Positions 13,137-26,400 of a stretch of DNA of 64,000 bases are shown here, piece by piece (within the stretch, counting starts at the first letter, position 1; each line of letters starts with the position of its first letter). The notes beneath the pieces are model-generated. The model saw only the letters and a list, made by a program, of their open reading frames with translations, searched no databases and had not been told where the DNA came from. Made by a program: the position numbers and the translations under genes. The DNA comes from Brachionus rotundiformis (Eukaryota > Rotifera > Eurotatoria > Ploima > Brachionidae): the NCBI GenBank assembly GCA_016802295.1, contig JAESIW010000118.1:195727-259726 (forward strand), in the 5' to 3' direction.

Positions 13137-14289
13137 ATGGACCTGTTCAAATTTCGTTTAAAAAGGTTTCTTCCTGAGTTCAAAAAGGATGCAAAATTGT
13201 CCAAAATAAAGAAATCAGAAACTTGTTTTTCGAAATCAAAAAAATTTTATAATATGTATAAGATAAAATTTATGGATCCACAAAGATATTGGATTAAATC
13301 CGATTTGATTGGTTTGGGCTCTTTTGGAAAAATTTTCAAATGTATCCGTGTTGAAGATGAAAAGCTAGCTGCAATGAAAATTTTAAATATAGATGAAAAT
13401 TTGGCTTTGGAACAACTTCTGGTTGAATTGGAAATTTTGAACAAATGTAATCACAAAAATATTGTTCAATTTTATGATGCTTTCATGCATAATGATAAAA
13501 TTTATATAATTATGGAATACTGTGCATTTGGCTCTGTGGATTCAATGATTAACGATTTAGACAGAGATTTGACTGAGGATGAAATAGCAATAATAATCAA
13601 ACAGACATTGGAAGCTTTATTGTATTTGCATGAGAATTTATTCGTAATTCACCGAGACATCAAGGCCGCAAACATTTTAATTACTCAAGAAGGTATTATT
13701 AAACTCACAGATTTCGGTGTTTCAACAAAAAATCATTATCTTGAACAAAAAAAATCAACATTTACTGGCTCGCCTTATTGGGTATCGCCAGAGGTTATAA
13801 ATTGTTCGTCAAAGAAATTCATGAGATATAATTATAAAGCAGATATTTGGTCACTAGGCATTACTTGTATCGAATTGGCTGAAAAGCAACCACCATATAA
13901 TTCACTCAATCCTAACAATGCAATGAGGAAAATAAAAAACGAAAACTCACCAAAATTAACTAATCCATTTAAATGGTCAACAAATTTTCAAGATTTCATC
14001 TCTAAATGCTTGGCAAAAAATCCCAAAGATCGCCCAAACGCCTCGCAGCTCATAAAAGTAACAATAGTTGATTTTAAATAATGTTACCATATCTTATTCT
14101 TATTTTTATTTTTAGCATTCATTTCTTATCAATGTTCAATTTAAAATTCCTGATTTTGTTTCACTTAAACAAAATATTTCAAATACTAATTTTACAAATA
14201 ATTCTGATACATCAAATGATTTAATTTCGCTATTTTCTAATACTCCCAAAAGAAATTCTATTTTGTTTAGATATTTTTTTGAAGATTAA
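13137..14289 (+). CDS. Ste20-family kinase, short SLK-like paralogue 1
   Basis: Two exons, 13137-14057 and 14116-14289 (58 bp intron), give 364 residues. The Ser/Thr kinase domain starts near residue 55. It has a glycine loop GLGSFGK, the VAIK-type Lys in AAMKIL, HRDIKAANIL, DFGVST, an SPE in place of APE, and DIWSLGITCIELAEKQPPYN. All catalytic residues are present, so it should be active. The exon join restores QLIK|HSFL, the end of the kinase fold, followed by only about 50 Asn/Ser-rich residues. The long tail and PKK coiled coil of SLK/STK10 are absent. It heads a tandem array of three related kinases and lacks the early intron found in the other two. Confidence 0.88.
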
Positions 14290-15186
14290 TCGATCAAAAA
14301 AACTGAAAACTTAATGTTTATTTGTTTTTTGAATAAAATTTATGCAATTTCAATTTTAATTTATGAATTATTTTTTATTGATGATTTTAAAAAATCAAAT
14401 CTTATTGGAAAATAATTTGTTTTTTAAAAATTAGATTTTATATTTTTAATTTATTTTTCATTTGTATATAAATTTTTTCGCTTTTATAACATACATTTGA
14501 ATTTATATTATTCATTACACCATTATTTTTACTAATATCTTAAAGCCATCTCTTAATGATTATAGATTCATTAAGATATATTTTGTATTTAAACTAACAC
14601 TCAATTTCAAAGAATAAGTTACAATACAAACAAAAATATTAAAAATTACTCTTAATCTTCAAGGATAAGTTAAATAATCTAGAGATTCGCAAGTTTATTT
14701 GGGTTGAATACAGAAATTTAAATTTATATCTATGGGTATTATATAAATATACCCAAGCGAAGTTTAATACTAAATTTTTGATTATCTATATTTTAGGATA
14801 AATATTTACCATTTTTTTTTCAATTTTCATACCGAAGTAAATCGAAGGTCAACATATATTTCTAATCTTTCGAGTGTTTTTTTTTTTTCAATTAGCAAAA
14901 ATGAATCTATTCAAACCTTAGTTTAAAGAACTCGAAATTTGGCAAAAAAATTTTAAATTATCATTTCATAATTCAAGAATTTCAAATTATGTAAAAATAG
15001 TTAAAGTAAATAAACTATCTTTTCAAGTTTTTGTTGTTGTTTTTGTTTGCTAAAATTGTAAAATATATTTGCAAAATTTAATTAATTTCATTTAAGCTTG
15101 GAACTACCATATTCAACAAACCTTGATATTTGGATAATTTATTATTTAATTCATTAAATTTTTTCCTCAAGAAATAATTTGTTTGA
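14290..15186. other. Intergenic, nothing recognised
   Basis: 897 bp of AT-rich spacer between kinase paralogues 1 and 2, with homopolymer runs. A weak 7 bp inverted repeat lies near 14733-14755. No gene seen. Confidence 0.6.
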
Positions 15187-16883
15187 ATGATCATGGAAAA
15201 TCCTTTAAAAGGAATACGACAAAAATTTAAATATTTTTTAAAGTCAAAGAAGCCAAACTTTGGAAGAGTAAAATGGAACCAAGATAAGATATCATCTGTG
15301 TCATCAGAATCATCTGCTTCACTCAACATTTCATCTTCCAAACCGAAAAATTTAGAAACTCTGTATCCGTATGTATTCCAAAATATAAATCCCGAAGATC
15401 GATGGGAAATTTTAAATGAAATCGGTGATGGTGGATTCAGCAAAGTATTTCGAGTAAGAAATCGGCAAACAAACATGATAGCTGCAGCTAAAATTATTTC
15501 AAAATGTGAAGCGGATGAAATACACGAACACATTGTTGAGGTTGATATATTACGCAATTCAAAACATATTAATATAATTCAACTTTTTGAAGCATATTAT
15601 TTTAGGAAAAAATTATGGGTAAGTAATTACTAAAATTTTTTACAATTGAAAATTTATAAAAATAAGATTTTTAGCGAATTTTTAATGTATAATTGTGTAT
15701 CCTATAAAAAAAAAACTAAAAAAAGAAAAAATTTTAATTTAAAATGTTTTAAATTATAATTAAATAAACAATAAAATAAATTACTAACTATTACTGAAAA
15801 CTACAAAAAATTATTGATTAATTATCTTTGTTTAGGTATTTTTATTTAAATAGGAGGAATATTGTTAAAAAAATTTTAAATTAAAAATAATACAAGTATT
15901 AATGCTTTTTTTCAAAGATTTTATTGGAATTTTGTTCGATTGGTGCTGTAGACTTAATAATGCTTAACCTAGACAGAGGTTTAAATGAAAATATGATAAA
16001 ATATGTGATAAAGGAAACTCTTGAAGGTTTAGCTTATCTTCATGAGACTTGTTTTGTGATTCATAGAGACATGAAAGCTGGAAATATTCTATTATGCGAA
16101 ACTGGAGAAGTAAAGCTGGCAGACTTTGGTGTCTCAGCCAAGAATATAAACAAATTTGAGCGAAGAAACACATTTATCGGAACACCATTTTGGATGTCAC
16201 CAGAGCTTATTCGATGTGAAACTGATGAACAACTATCATATGATTATAAAATCGATATATGGTCATTGGGCATAACATGTATAGAATTGGCTGAAAAAGA
16301 GCCTCCAAATAATTTAATCAGTCCAAATAGAGTTTTAATAAAAATTTTAAAATCAGAACCGCCAAATTTAAAATCAAGCAATAAATGGAGTTTTGAATTT
16401 AGAGATTTTGTCCAAAAATGTTTAGAAAAAGATCCAAATAAGCGACCCTCTGCAAAAGAATTATTGAAGGTAAAAATCTTTTTAAGTATTTTAAGCTATT
16501 TTTATTTTTATTTTTAGCATGATTTTCTTCAAGATCATGAATCCTACAAGCCTGAATTATTAGCCTTGATTCGAGAGCATAAATTAAAATTGGATGATGA
16601 TTCATCAAGGTCTTCAAGTGAGACAGAAAACTTATATATTTCAAGGAAAGATACAAGATTAAATGAAGACATAAATAAAAATGATCAAATAGAACAAAAA
16701 ATGAATGAAAATGACGGCGTTAATGAACATGAATCAACTAAGAATAACCTGAAATTTGATACAAATAGTTTAAGCGAATGTATTTATCTGGACATTTTAG
16801 ACCAAGTTCTCAATTCAGAATATGAATCACCTTCAATACCGGAAGTAATTTTAAGTGTTTTCAAGGACCTTTTTTGTGATTAA
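15187..16883 (+). CDS. Ste20-family kinase, short SLK-like paralogue 2
   Basis: Three exons (15187-15618, 15918-16469, 16518-16883) give 449 residues. A second in-frame ATG at 15193 is an alternative start. The kinase domain has GDGGFSKVF, in which the third Gly of the glycine loop is Ser, then AAAKII, EFCSIGAVD, HRDMKAGNIL, DFGVSAKN, the GTPFWMSPE activation segment and DIWSLGITCIELAEKEPP. These are hallmarks of the SLK/STK10 branch. The C-terminal 120 residues are acidic and hydrophilic. They end in a segment (LDILDQVL...SPSIPEVILSVFKDLF) that matches one in the tail of the full-length paralogue downstream. There is no PKK coiled coil. Introns lie after KLW and after ELLK. Confidence 0.88.
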
Positions 16884-18568
16884 AATTTTCAGTTATTTTT
16901 GGCAATTTATTTACAAATTATTGTTTATATTGTTTTTGATTCAATCGCCATAAAAAAATTTAATGTTTCTATAACAAAGTTTTAAAACGTCTCAAACATA
17001 TAATTTTCAAGTGTTCCTAAAAAATTATATTTAAAGATAATTTATAAAAAAAAATCACTTTTTGTTTAATTAATACTTTTTTTCCAAAATAAAATAAAAT
17101 ATTGAGTTATTCTTTTATTTATTTAAAAACCTTAATTGTATACAAATATTATTAAAAAGTCCATTTTAAAATTGTTTACTTTTGTTTAACTTTTTTAAGT
17201 AACCCAATTTAGAAGCATTATAAATATAATAATTTAAAACAAAAAGTATTTAACTAATTGAATTTATATAAATTATTGCAAACAAACTTTTTTTAAAAAA
17301 TAGGAGTTTATAAAACGTTACTTATTTATCATTTATTTTTTAGAAATTTTATCATTTTAATTTAATTTATAAGATTTATACTTAAGCCAAATTTAAGAAT
17401 TTCTTAATCTTTTGCTTTTGAAAGATTATGGTAAAATAAACTTACAATAAGCGAAATATTTAATGTTGTTCAATCATTCAATTTGTTTCTTACTAATTCA
17501 CATTTGTTCAATGTCATTAGTTATTAAAGATTATTTACTATTAAACTAATCTTTTTGATTATTAAGAAGATTTGAAAAATTTAGAATTTAAAAAATTTTA
17601 TCTTTCAAATGTCAATATAAAGAAATAAATAGTTTCTTATAAAGAGGTTTAACTAACTCAAGTTAATCTCTAATTTCTTTTATTTTCAGTTTTATTTAGG
17701 TTTTGAATTTGTTAGTTTTGATAAAAGACCAATTTGATATTTAGCAATATAAAATACAAATATTCAAAAAATTTTTCTATTATGATTTTTTATGATAAAA
17801 ATAGCGCTTTTTTCCCCTTGTTGGTTTTATTTTGGTATTTTCTCTCCTATTTTATACTTTAGGTCTTACTCTACTTTTTCAATTAGTTTTTATTCCCTTT
17901 TTTCTAAAAATTTAATCCTTAATCTTGTAAATATTTCAGTTTCTTGACTTAGTTAACAAGTAACGTAAGAGCTTTTCATTTTTTTAGTTATTAAAAAGCA
18001 ATAAATTTCACATTAACAGAACTTGATGATTAAATAAGCATCTTTCGAATATTTAAAATTTTCACTTTCATAAAATATATTTAACATTTAAACTTTTTCT
18101 CAGGGTTCATTTAAAACTAATCACGAACTAAATGATTTATCCATTTTTTTATCTCCGCTAAAAACACATGACACCCACAAATTAACAACAAATAGAGAAA
18201 ATTTTGTGTAAATAAATATTTCTCAGCTTCAGTTAACAATATCACGTTTAAAACTATCAACTTAAGGACAAATTTTGCTAGGATTTTATTTTATATTGAA
18301 TGACTTACAACAATTTAGCTTTAGATAGAAACAAATCTGAGGGTTAAAATTAGCAATCAACAATGCAAATAATTTTGGCATATTAAGATTTTTGCCTAAG
18401 GGAATTAAAATTATGATTGTTAAGTTATATCTGAAAATATTTGTGTCTCTAATTTTAAAATTTTGAAATTAAAATTTTAAAGGTGACTTGCATTCATAAA
18501 ATCGACACAGAAGAGTGTGAGGAGGGAGAGAAACTTCGATTTAGAATAATGTTTTTTTTTTAAATGAA

Positions 18569-18592
18569 ACGAGCTCTGGATGATCATAAAAA
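18569..18592. repeat. Dispersed short repeat, copy A
   Basis: The motif ACGAGCTCTGGRTGATMATA followed by A-rich sequence occurs here and again at 27468-27490 with three differences. It is unlike the AT-rich background, so it may mark the ends of two copies of one mobile element. Confidence 0.4.
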
Positions 18593-19081
18593 ATTACCGG
18601 TTTATTAAAATTTTGTTGAGAGAAAATAAATTTAAAAGATATTTTTAATTGCCAAATTTTATTTTATTAATTAATTGTTTTAACTCAAGAATCACAACAC
18701 ATAAATACTCAAAATAATATTTTAGAGTTATTTAGGTCAAATCTATATCCTAGTCTTTGTCGCCGTCTATGTACAGCGATATAAAGAAAGTTTGAGACTA
18801 ATAGATAGAAATTATATTGCAACTAGAATATTAACCATTCTATCTAAAAGAAAACTCATAAATCACCTATATTTTGTTACATTTTTTAGAGTATTTTTTA
18901 ATGTATTTATCATTTCCAAAATGATAAATTAAAATATTTTAGACTTATTTTTTCTTCATTGGCCTGTCTCTCTTAAAAATTATTTAGAATACAGGTCAAT
19001 CAAATATTTAAAAAATTTTATTTTTGTCAAGAGAGTGCATAGAAAAGTATTTCTTAATTTCGACTCGTGTATTCAAACAAA

Positions 19082-19096
19082 ATGGTCTCTGATTAA
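19082..19096 (+). promoter_or_regulatory. Four-codon upstream ORF before the SLK start
   Basis: ATG GTC TCT GAT TAA ends two bases before the main ATG at 19099. If present in the mature mRNA, such a close upstream ORF would favour termination-reinitiation or leaky scanning. It may be removed if the transcript starts, or is trans-spliced, downstream of it. Confidence 0.4.
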
Positions 19097-19098
19097 AA

Positions 19099-22000
19099 AT
19101 GGCATTTTTGGACAAGTTAAAAAAAAAATTTCCATTCACAAACGGCAACGGCAATACGCCAAGTTTCTTATCGCCATTTATAAACTCTAAAAGCCATCAA
19201 GCGTCAAAGAGAAAACATTCGAACGTTGTCGCAGATAAAGACCCAACTTTAACTTGGGAAATTGTAAACGAAATAGGTGATGGAGCGTTCGGAAAAGTAT
19301 ACAAAGTTCGTAATAAGCAATCTGGAATATTAGCTGCAGCCAAGATTGTCGAAAAATGTACAGAAGATGAATTAGATGATTACATGATTGAAATTGATAT
19401 ATTATCCGACTGCAATCATAAAAACATTCTTAAATTTTACGAAGCTTATTTTTTTGACTCAAAATTATGGGTAAGATTTTTTTTTAAAAACTTAAAAGCA
19501 TTTCAATTAAAAAAAACTAATAATGAATATAGCTCAGACAATTATCTAAATATATAATCAAATGATCATTTGAAACGATTTAAAAAAAAATTAATTTTTA
19601 AGCTTTTTTTTAAATTAAATTAGGAATTTTTTTTGTAAAACAATTAATTTTACCTTTTTTTCTTGTTAATTGCAAAATTTTATCTAAATTACATTTTTAT
19701 TTTTAATTTAATTTATTTCAAGTACTCGACTTCTAAACATAAAATGAGAATATTTTATCTAAGGTTTATATTTTTTAATTGTATTACTATCGATAAAAAG
19801 CAAATTATTAATTAATTTACTATCCTCTTTAAAAATAGTTATAAATATATATTTTTTAAATGAATTGAAAGCTATTATCATTTAAAAGATACTAATGATG
19901 TTACTAATGACTTTTTTTTTAAAACTAAAGATTATTATTGAATTTTGTTCTGGCGGTGCTGTTGACAATCTAATGTTTGATTTGGACAAGGCTTTAAATG
20001 AACCGCAAATTCAATATGTTATTCGTGAAACATTAGAAGCTTTGTGCTATTTACACGAGAACTGTTTTGTAATTCACAGAGATATGAAAGCTGGCAATAT
20101 ATTGCTTACCGAAAATGGCGATGTAAAACTTGCTGATTTCGGTGTATCGGCCAAAAATACTTCTCTTATACAACGAAGATATTCTTTTATCGGAACTCCT
20201 TATTGGATGTCTCCAGAAATAATCGCCTGTGAGACAGATAAAGAGATGTCATACGACTTTAAAACAGACATTTGGTCGTTGGGTGTCACTTGTATAGAGT
20301 TAGCTGAGAAAGAGCCACCTCACAATGAACTTAATCCCAATAGAGTTATGATGAAGATAAGGAAATCTGAATCTCCTAAGTTAAAAAATTCAAGCCAATG
20401 GTCAAAAAATTTTCAAGACTTTCTAACAAAATGTTTGAATAAAAATCCTGATGAACGCTTGACGGCAAGAGAACTTTTAAAGCATCCTTTCATTGCATCT
20501 TATACAGGCGATGAAAAGCCTATTAAACTCTTACTTGGTGAAAAATATGCTGATATAAATGTGGTAGAAGAAGTGGACACAGATGATCATGATTCAAACA
20601 AAAATCCATCTTTGGACACCAGCAAGGTATCAAATGTTCTATCTGAAGAAAAGCCAGACGACTTTGAGCCAAAATCAGTTACAGAGAATGATAATAAACA
20701 GGCCGAAAAAATTGATGAAAAAATAGAGAGCCTAGAAAAGCAAGAAGAAAAGATTGCCCCGAAAATTATAAAACCAGTTGCGCCGCCACCACCTGTTCCA
20801 AATAATGCTTCAAACCACACTACAAATACTGTAAATGAACCTATTGTAAAAATAAGCCCGAAAAAATCACCCGCAAAACAAATCGACAACAAAGCTTGTG
20901 AAAAATCGAAACCTGATCTTGATTTGGTCAGTTTACAAATATTTGAAGAAATCTGTGATGAAGTTATTAAATGCGACGATCGAGCGCCTTCAGTTCCAGA
21001 TGTAATTTTGCAAGTAATAAGTGAAATTTTATCAGAGACAAACAGTTCTAATAAAGAAGATGAAGTTGAACAAGTGGCTCGAGTTATTTCGAATTACGAC
21101 TTAAATGACGAAGCAACTAAATCCTCTAAAGTGTCCAAGCCTCCAAAGTCCGAAAGCAAAGAAGACACTGAAGTGCAAAAATTAAATCGCTCCAGAACAA
21201 GAAAAACAATAACTAAAACTTTTGTGGTCGATGGTCAAACTGTGACAGAGACAATAAAGAAAACAGTTATACCTGAAGAAGAAGAACGACAAAAAAAATT
21301 GATAGAAGATCGAAAACGAGATCTTATTGAACATAGACGAAATTTGAATGAAGATAGACGTAAATTGGTTGAACAAACTAGAAAACAAGATCAGGAGAAA
21401 GAAGCACTGGAACACGACTTTAAAGAACAAAGAGAAAAATTAATTAGAGAATTTGAAATAAAGCTAGCGCATATCTATCAGCTGAGAAAAAGTGAAATAG
21501 AAAGATGTGAAGAGGCTCAAGCGATTGAATTAAAAAACACTTTAAAAAGACTTAAAAGTGAACAAGACAAATCACTTAAAATCTATAGAGATCAATTGAA
21601 AGACGAATTTAAGATATTTAAAAAAGAGTTAGAATCAAACTCAAATCACGTAATGATGCCCAAAGATCACCGTGAAATGCTCAAAAAACAAAAAGAAAAA
21701 GAATTGATCAAAAGGGTAATATTGATTTAAAATTTTCCTATAATAAAAATGAGAAGTCTATATAGTAAAATTTTAGAATACTTTTGAATGTTTAAATTTA
21801 TTTTACTTAATAGAAAGAAAGTAAAATAATTTTAGCAAAATTTTTTTAAATATTATACAATATTAGAAAAAATTAGAAATTTACTTTAATCTAATTTACC
21901 ATTTTAAATTTTTATGAAATAAAATGACACATTTATTTAATGAAATCGATTTTATAAATTATATTTTCTGAGATTTAAATGATTAAATCAACAGCTTTTG

Positions 22001-23412
22001 GAGCATAAAAGTTAAAATATGAACAGAATTATCAATTATTGTTATTAGGAAGCAGATATTTAAGAATTAAGCTAGTTGTTTTTTTTTGCTTTAAGAATAA
22101 ATTTTTAAGTCAATATTCTATTTTTACTCAATGAAATTAGAAAATAAGATATTATGAAAAATTTAGCTAAAAGTTAAAATTTTTGATGATTTTTCGGCAA
22201 TTAATATTTAAAAATATTTTATTGAATATACTTTCCATTATTCATATATATTATATATTTATTAACATATATTTTTTTTTAAAGGAAGAAGAGTATCAAT
22301 TGAGTCAAATAAACGAGCTTGCTGAAGAAGAAAAGAGAATTATCAAACTTCACAGGCAACAACTAATTCATTTAGAATCAGCATCTTTATTGGAAAAACA
22401 AAATTTGACCAGGACCAAAGAGGCAGCCATTTGGGAGCTTGAGCGTCTTCAAATGGAACAACGGTATAATGTTGTACGGAAGCATGTGCGAGACTTTTTT
22501 TACTTACAACGTCATTTAATGCTATCCAAACAAGAAAAAGACTTGGAACATTTGCGACAATTGAATACCAAACTTGAAGAAGATTTAATTCGGCGACAAA
22601 ATGAAGAAAAACGATTATTTTTGAAATCCCTTAGACAAGAGCAACGAAGCAGACGTGAAATGTATCGTCGATCTTTGTATATCAATCCCGGAGCAGCACA
22701 ATCATCTGTAGTGGAAAGTTACAAACTTAGTTCAGAAGAAGAAAAGCGAAAAATAAAGGAATTCGAAGAAAGAGAAAAAGAGAGATTTGAGAATGAGCTA
22801 CAACGTCTAAATATACGTCATGTAAAACAATTAGAAGAGTACCGTATAAAAGCTGATAACATAATGAAAGATTTAGATGATGAGCAAAGATTAAAAAGAA
22901 AACAGCTTGTTGATGCCGAAACTAAATGTCTTAGAGATGTAGATGAAAGATACAACCAAGAGTATGCTTATTGGCAAAATAGATTAAGATCAAGGAAGCA
23001 AAAACTGGAAGATGATTTTAAACGAGAAGAGTCTGAGAGGTCACTTTTCTATCAAAATTTTAGTAATAACTTACAAACGCCAAATTCCTTAGCGCAAAAT
23101 TATCCTACCTTTCAAAGAATGGTGTCAAACGGTTCTCCGCTGCACTCGAATGGCTCAAACAGCCAGTTTTCTCCGACAAGTACATCGAGTTTTATTTCGA
23201 ATCCGAATTCAAGCAATAAACCTGGGTATTACAGCACAATTAATCCATGTACGAACACATCGTCTTCTTCCTCCTATTCAAATGTTCAGCCGACCGAGTC
23301 CATTTATTCATTTAATGTACCCGAAGGTTTAGTGTACAGCTCGCATCAACACCATTTATATCACCAGTATCACCAATCGGGTAATAATGGTCAAACAACC
23401 AATAATCAATGA
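19099..23412 (+). CDS. SLK: SLK/STK10 Ste20-like kinase, full length
   Basis: Three exons (19099-19470, 19931-21715, 22285-23412) give 1094 residues, comparable with vertebrate STK10 and SLK. The kinase domain covers about residues 54-315: glycine loop GDGAFGKV, catalytic Lys82, HRD at 173-175, DFG at 193-195, activation segment QRRYSFIGTPYWMSPE. A low-complexity acidic and Pro/Ser linker follows. From about residue 690 there is a long coiled coil matching the two PKK domains, including EAAIWELERLQ, FFYLQRHLML, YRRSLYIN and YWQNRLRSRKQKLEDDF. The tail ends in a Ser/Asn/His-rich segment. Known members phosphorylate ERM proteins at the cortex and dimerise through the coiled coil. It is the only one of the three tandem kinases with the regulatory tail. 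Introns are 460 and 569 bp. Confidence 0.93.
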
Positions 23413-26400
23413 TTCTGAGCTTTTTAGGTAGTTTTGTTTTTGTTTGAAAAACAGTTTAAAATCCGAATTTTTTTATATTTAAAAAAATTTTTTTAATCGA
23501 GTTTTTTTATTATGGTTTATTTTTGCAAGAGATTCAGGAAACGTTAAAATAATATTGCTTCAAATCGAATATTTATTTTTTTAGATATAATTTTGATTAA
23601 TTATTATTTTTATATATTTAATGAGACAAATTTTATTAATTTGTCGAAAAGATTTGAAAAAATTAAATTTTAAATAAAAAATTAATATATACCTATTTAT
23701 TTTAAAATCAACTTTATTTTATTATTTCAATTGAAGAAATTTAAAATTTCTTAATCTATTAAAAAAAAATTTTTTTTTATTATTTTGTTTTTTAGCCCAA
23801 ATAAAGTTATTAGATTCAAAGAATTTTATATTGTTAGATAATTTTATTTATTTAATAACCGATTGATTTCAACTCATGCTATCAAATCCATTTTCAGGTT
23901 CTAATGCGTGCAATATCTCGCAAGAGTAAAGGATAAATTAAATTCAATGTAGACTGAAAAAATCAATCGTTTCAAGTAAATTTTTCAATTGAAATTAAGT
24001 TTTTTCATCTTGGTAATTTTTTAAATTTCTCCCTATTCATTTTTCATGACAAATAAAATATTAAATAAAACTAAATTTAAATTTCAGATTTGTAAATTAA
24101 AAAAAATAAGTTATTTTTAAACATTATGACACTTTTATTGTTTACTTTAAGTATTTTTATCTTAAAAACTAAGTAAAAATGCTTACACAATATTTATACT
24201 CATAAAATATTTAATTTGAAACATATTTGAATGGTATATTTATATTATAAAGTTTATCTTTCGGTTTTCATATATTCTATTAAAGATTTGCAGTTTCTTA
24301 ATAAGCTTTAATAATTAAATAGATTATTTTTATTGTAGATTGGCTAATTTCATAATCTGATAATTCTACTAATATTTTTCCTTATCAAAAAATAAAATTC
24401 TCTTTGAATCCATTTTATTTTCATTTAAAATATTTAAATAGTTTTTGAATTTTTTTTAAATATTTGATTTAATTCAGGGAACGAGTAGATTAAATCTAAA
24501 TTTTTTTGTACTTAACTTGCCAACATAAGCCTTTTGTTCGTTCAATTTTTTATTTGCTTTTGTTTGTAAATTTTCATGAAAAAATAGTCGGAATAACAAA
24601 TTTTTCTCTTTCAAGGAACTCCTGGTTAATTCGTTTTTTTAGATATGAAGCCTTTGCCCAATTTTAGAAATAATCATAAAATTTGGAGCAAATACAATAA
24701 ATCGGAATTTTAATAACTAAACTTTAATAAGTTTCATTTTTTTAATCTTATTTTACAATCTATAGTTGAATCTTGTATCTTTGAATTGAGCTAAAATCAA
24801 TAAATCATAAGCTCAAGATTGCAAAAAAATATTTATAGTTTTGAATAGTTTACTTTTTTAAAAGTTATTAAAATGAATTCTTTAACATTTAAATGTATAA
24901 GAATAAAACATTATGTTATTTTTAAGTTTAATTATTTGCACTGTTGTGTTAGTTCATTCTTTTAAGAGGTTGGTCGGAGTTATGATGTAACTTTGATAAA
25001 TCTTGTTTCAATACAATGCTTACTTTATTAAATTTTTTAAAACAGATTTGAAATATCTGGATTAAGCAGTACGATGTTATTCTTTTAATTTTAAATAAAG
25101 ATTTTATTGAAGAAAAAGATGCATTATAAATATTGTAGTTTTTATTTTTAACACTAATTATGAGCGCAATTAAAAATTTTCAAAATATGAAAAAATTGTT
25201 GCGGTCACGAATATTTGATCATAACTTGATTTAAGAGGTATGCATTTATAAAAATAAAAATCAATATAATGTTAAAAATTATATTTAATCGTAATATCGG
25301 GTTATTAACAAAAAAAATAATTAGAATTAAAATTTTAGCTTTAAAAGAATTGTTTAAAATTAATTAAGTTTCAAGCTAGAAATTAAAGCGATTGTTTTCA
25401 AAATAAAAATAACAAATACAAAAAAAGATCTAGATTGGTAAAGATCAATTAAAAATTTAGAAACTAGGAAAATCATGTTTTAATATTCATATTTTAAAGT
25501 AAAAAAAATATTCTATTAGAACTATTGGTATTATATGAAAATCTAATAGATAATGGATACTGATTTTTATGTAAAATTCGATTTTTAAGTTTTAAAATTT
25601 TACTTCGAAAATAAGTTCTTTTATATGTTTTATTTGAATTTTATTTATTAAAAGTCATATTTTAAAAGCTAAAATTATTTTAATATCAAATTAATATATG
25701 AAATTTTTAAATAAAGATTTATCCACCTGAACTATAATTTTACTATTTAAAATAAAGAAAATAATCTAAGTTAGTAAAATTTTAAGAATTAAGATTATCG
25801 AAATTAGGATATTTTTTTATTTTGGTTTATTTGATCTACAATATCAAATTATTTATTATGAATATTAACTTAATTATAAATTTTTGTATTTTACCAGAAA
25901 GGAATTATTTTCGCAGATGCCCTTACCTTTTTTTTCAATAAAAAAAGAAAAAATATTTCGGTTATTAAACTTTTTGAAATTTATTGCAATGTTTTGAAGT
26001 TTGAATACAATCGAGCGCTTCATTTTATATAATTTATTTTACCTAAGGTAACAAATTAGTTTTAAATTTGAAAAAGTATTTAAATCTTCAAATAAAAAAG
26101 ACAACTTAGTTTTAGGCATTCATCAATGTTGCGATTCATATGAAAAAATGCTAGGTAAAAAAAATGAGCGGTTATTTTTAGCATTTGAAGCAATTAATTT
26201 GAATAAATCATTTCCAAAATAACAAATTAGGGTGTTTGTCAATTTAAAACTCAAAAATAATTAATTTTAATACCTAGTATAATTATACGAAGAAAATATT
26301 TCGGTCTATTATCTTAAATCGTTTTAGATGAATGTATCAATCAGTAGAGATATAAACCATAACAAAATTCAAAGATATAAGCAATTCTAAAATTAGAGAT

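Larger units (their letters stand above)
16884..19098. other. Intergenic between kinase paralogues 2 and 3
   Basis: 2.2 kb of AT-rich sequence without a supported gene. It contains one copy of a dispersed motif (18569-18592, see findings) next to a purine-rich stretch (GTGTGAGGAGGGAGAG, about 18515-18530). It ends with the 5' leader of the full-length kinase, which has a tiny upstream ORF at 19082-19096. Confidence 0.5.

Noticed and set aside
14733..14755. Inverted repeat TGGGTAT...ATACCCA
   Set aside because: Only 7 bp arms; expected by chance in AT-rich sequence.
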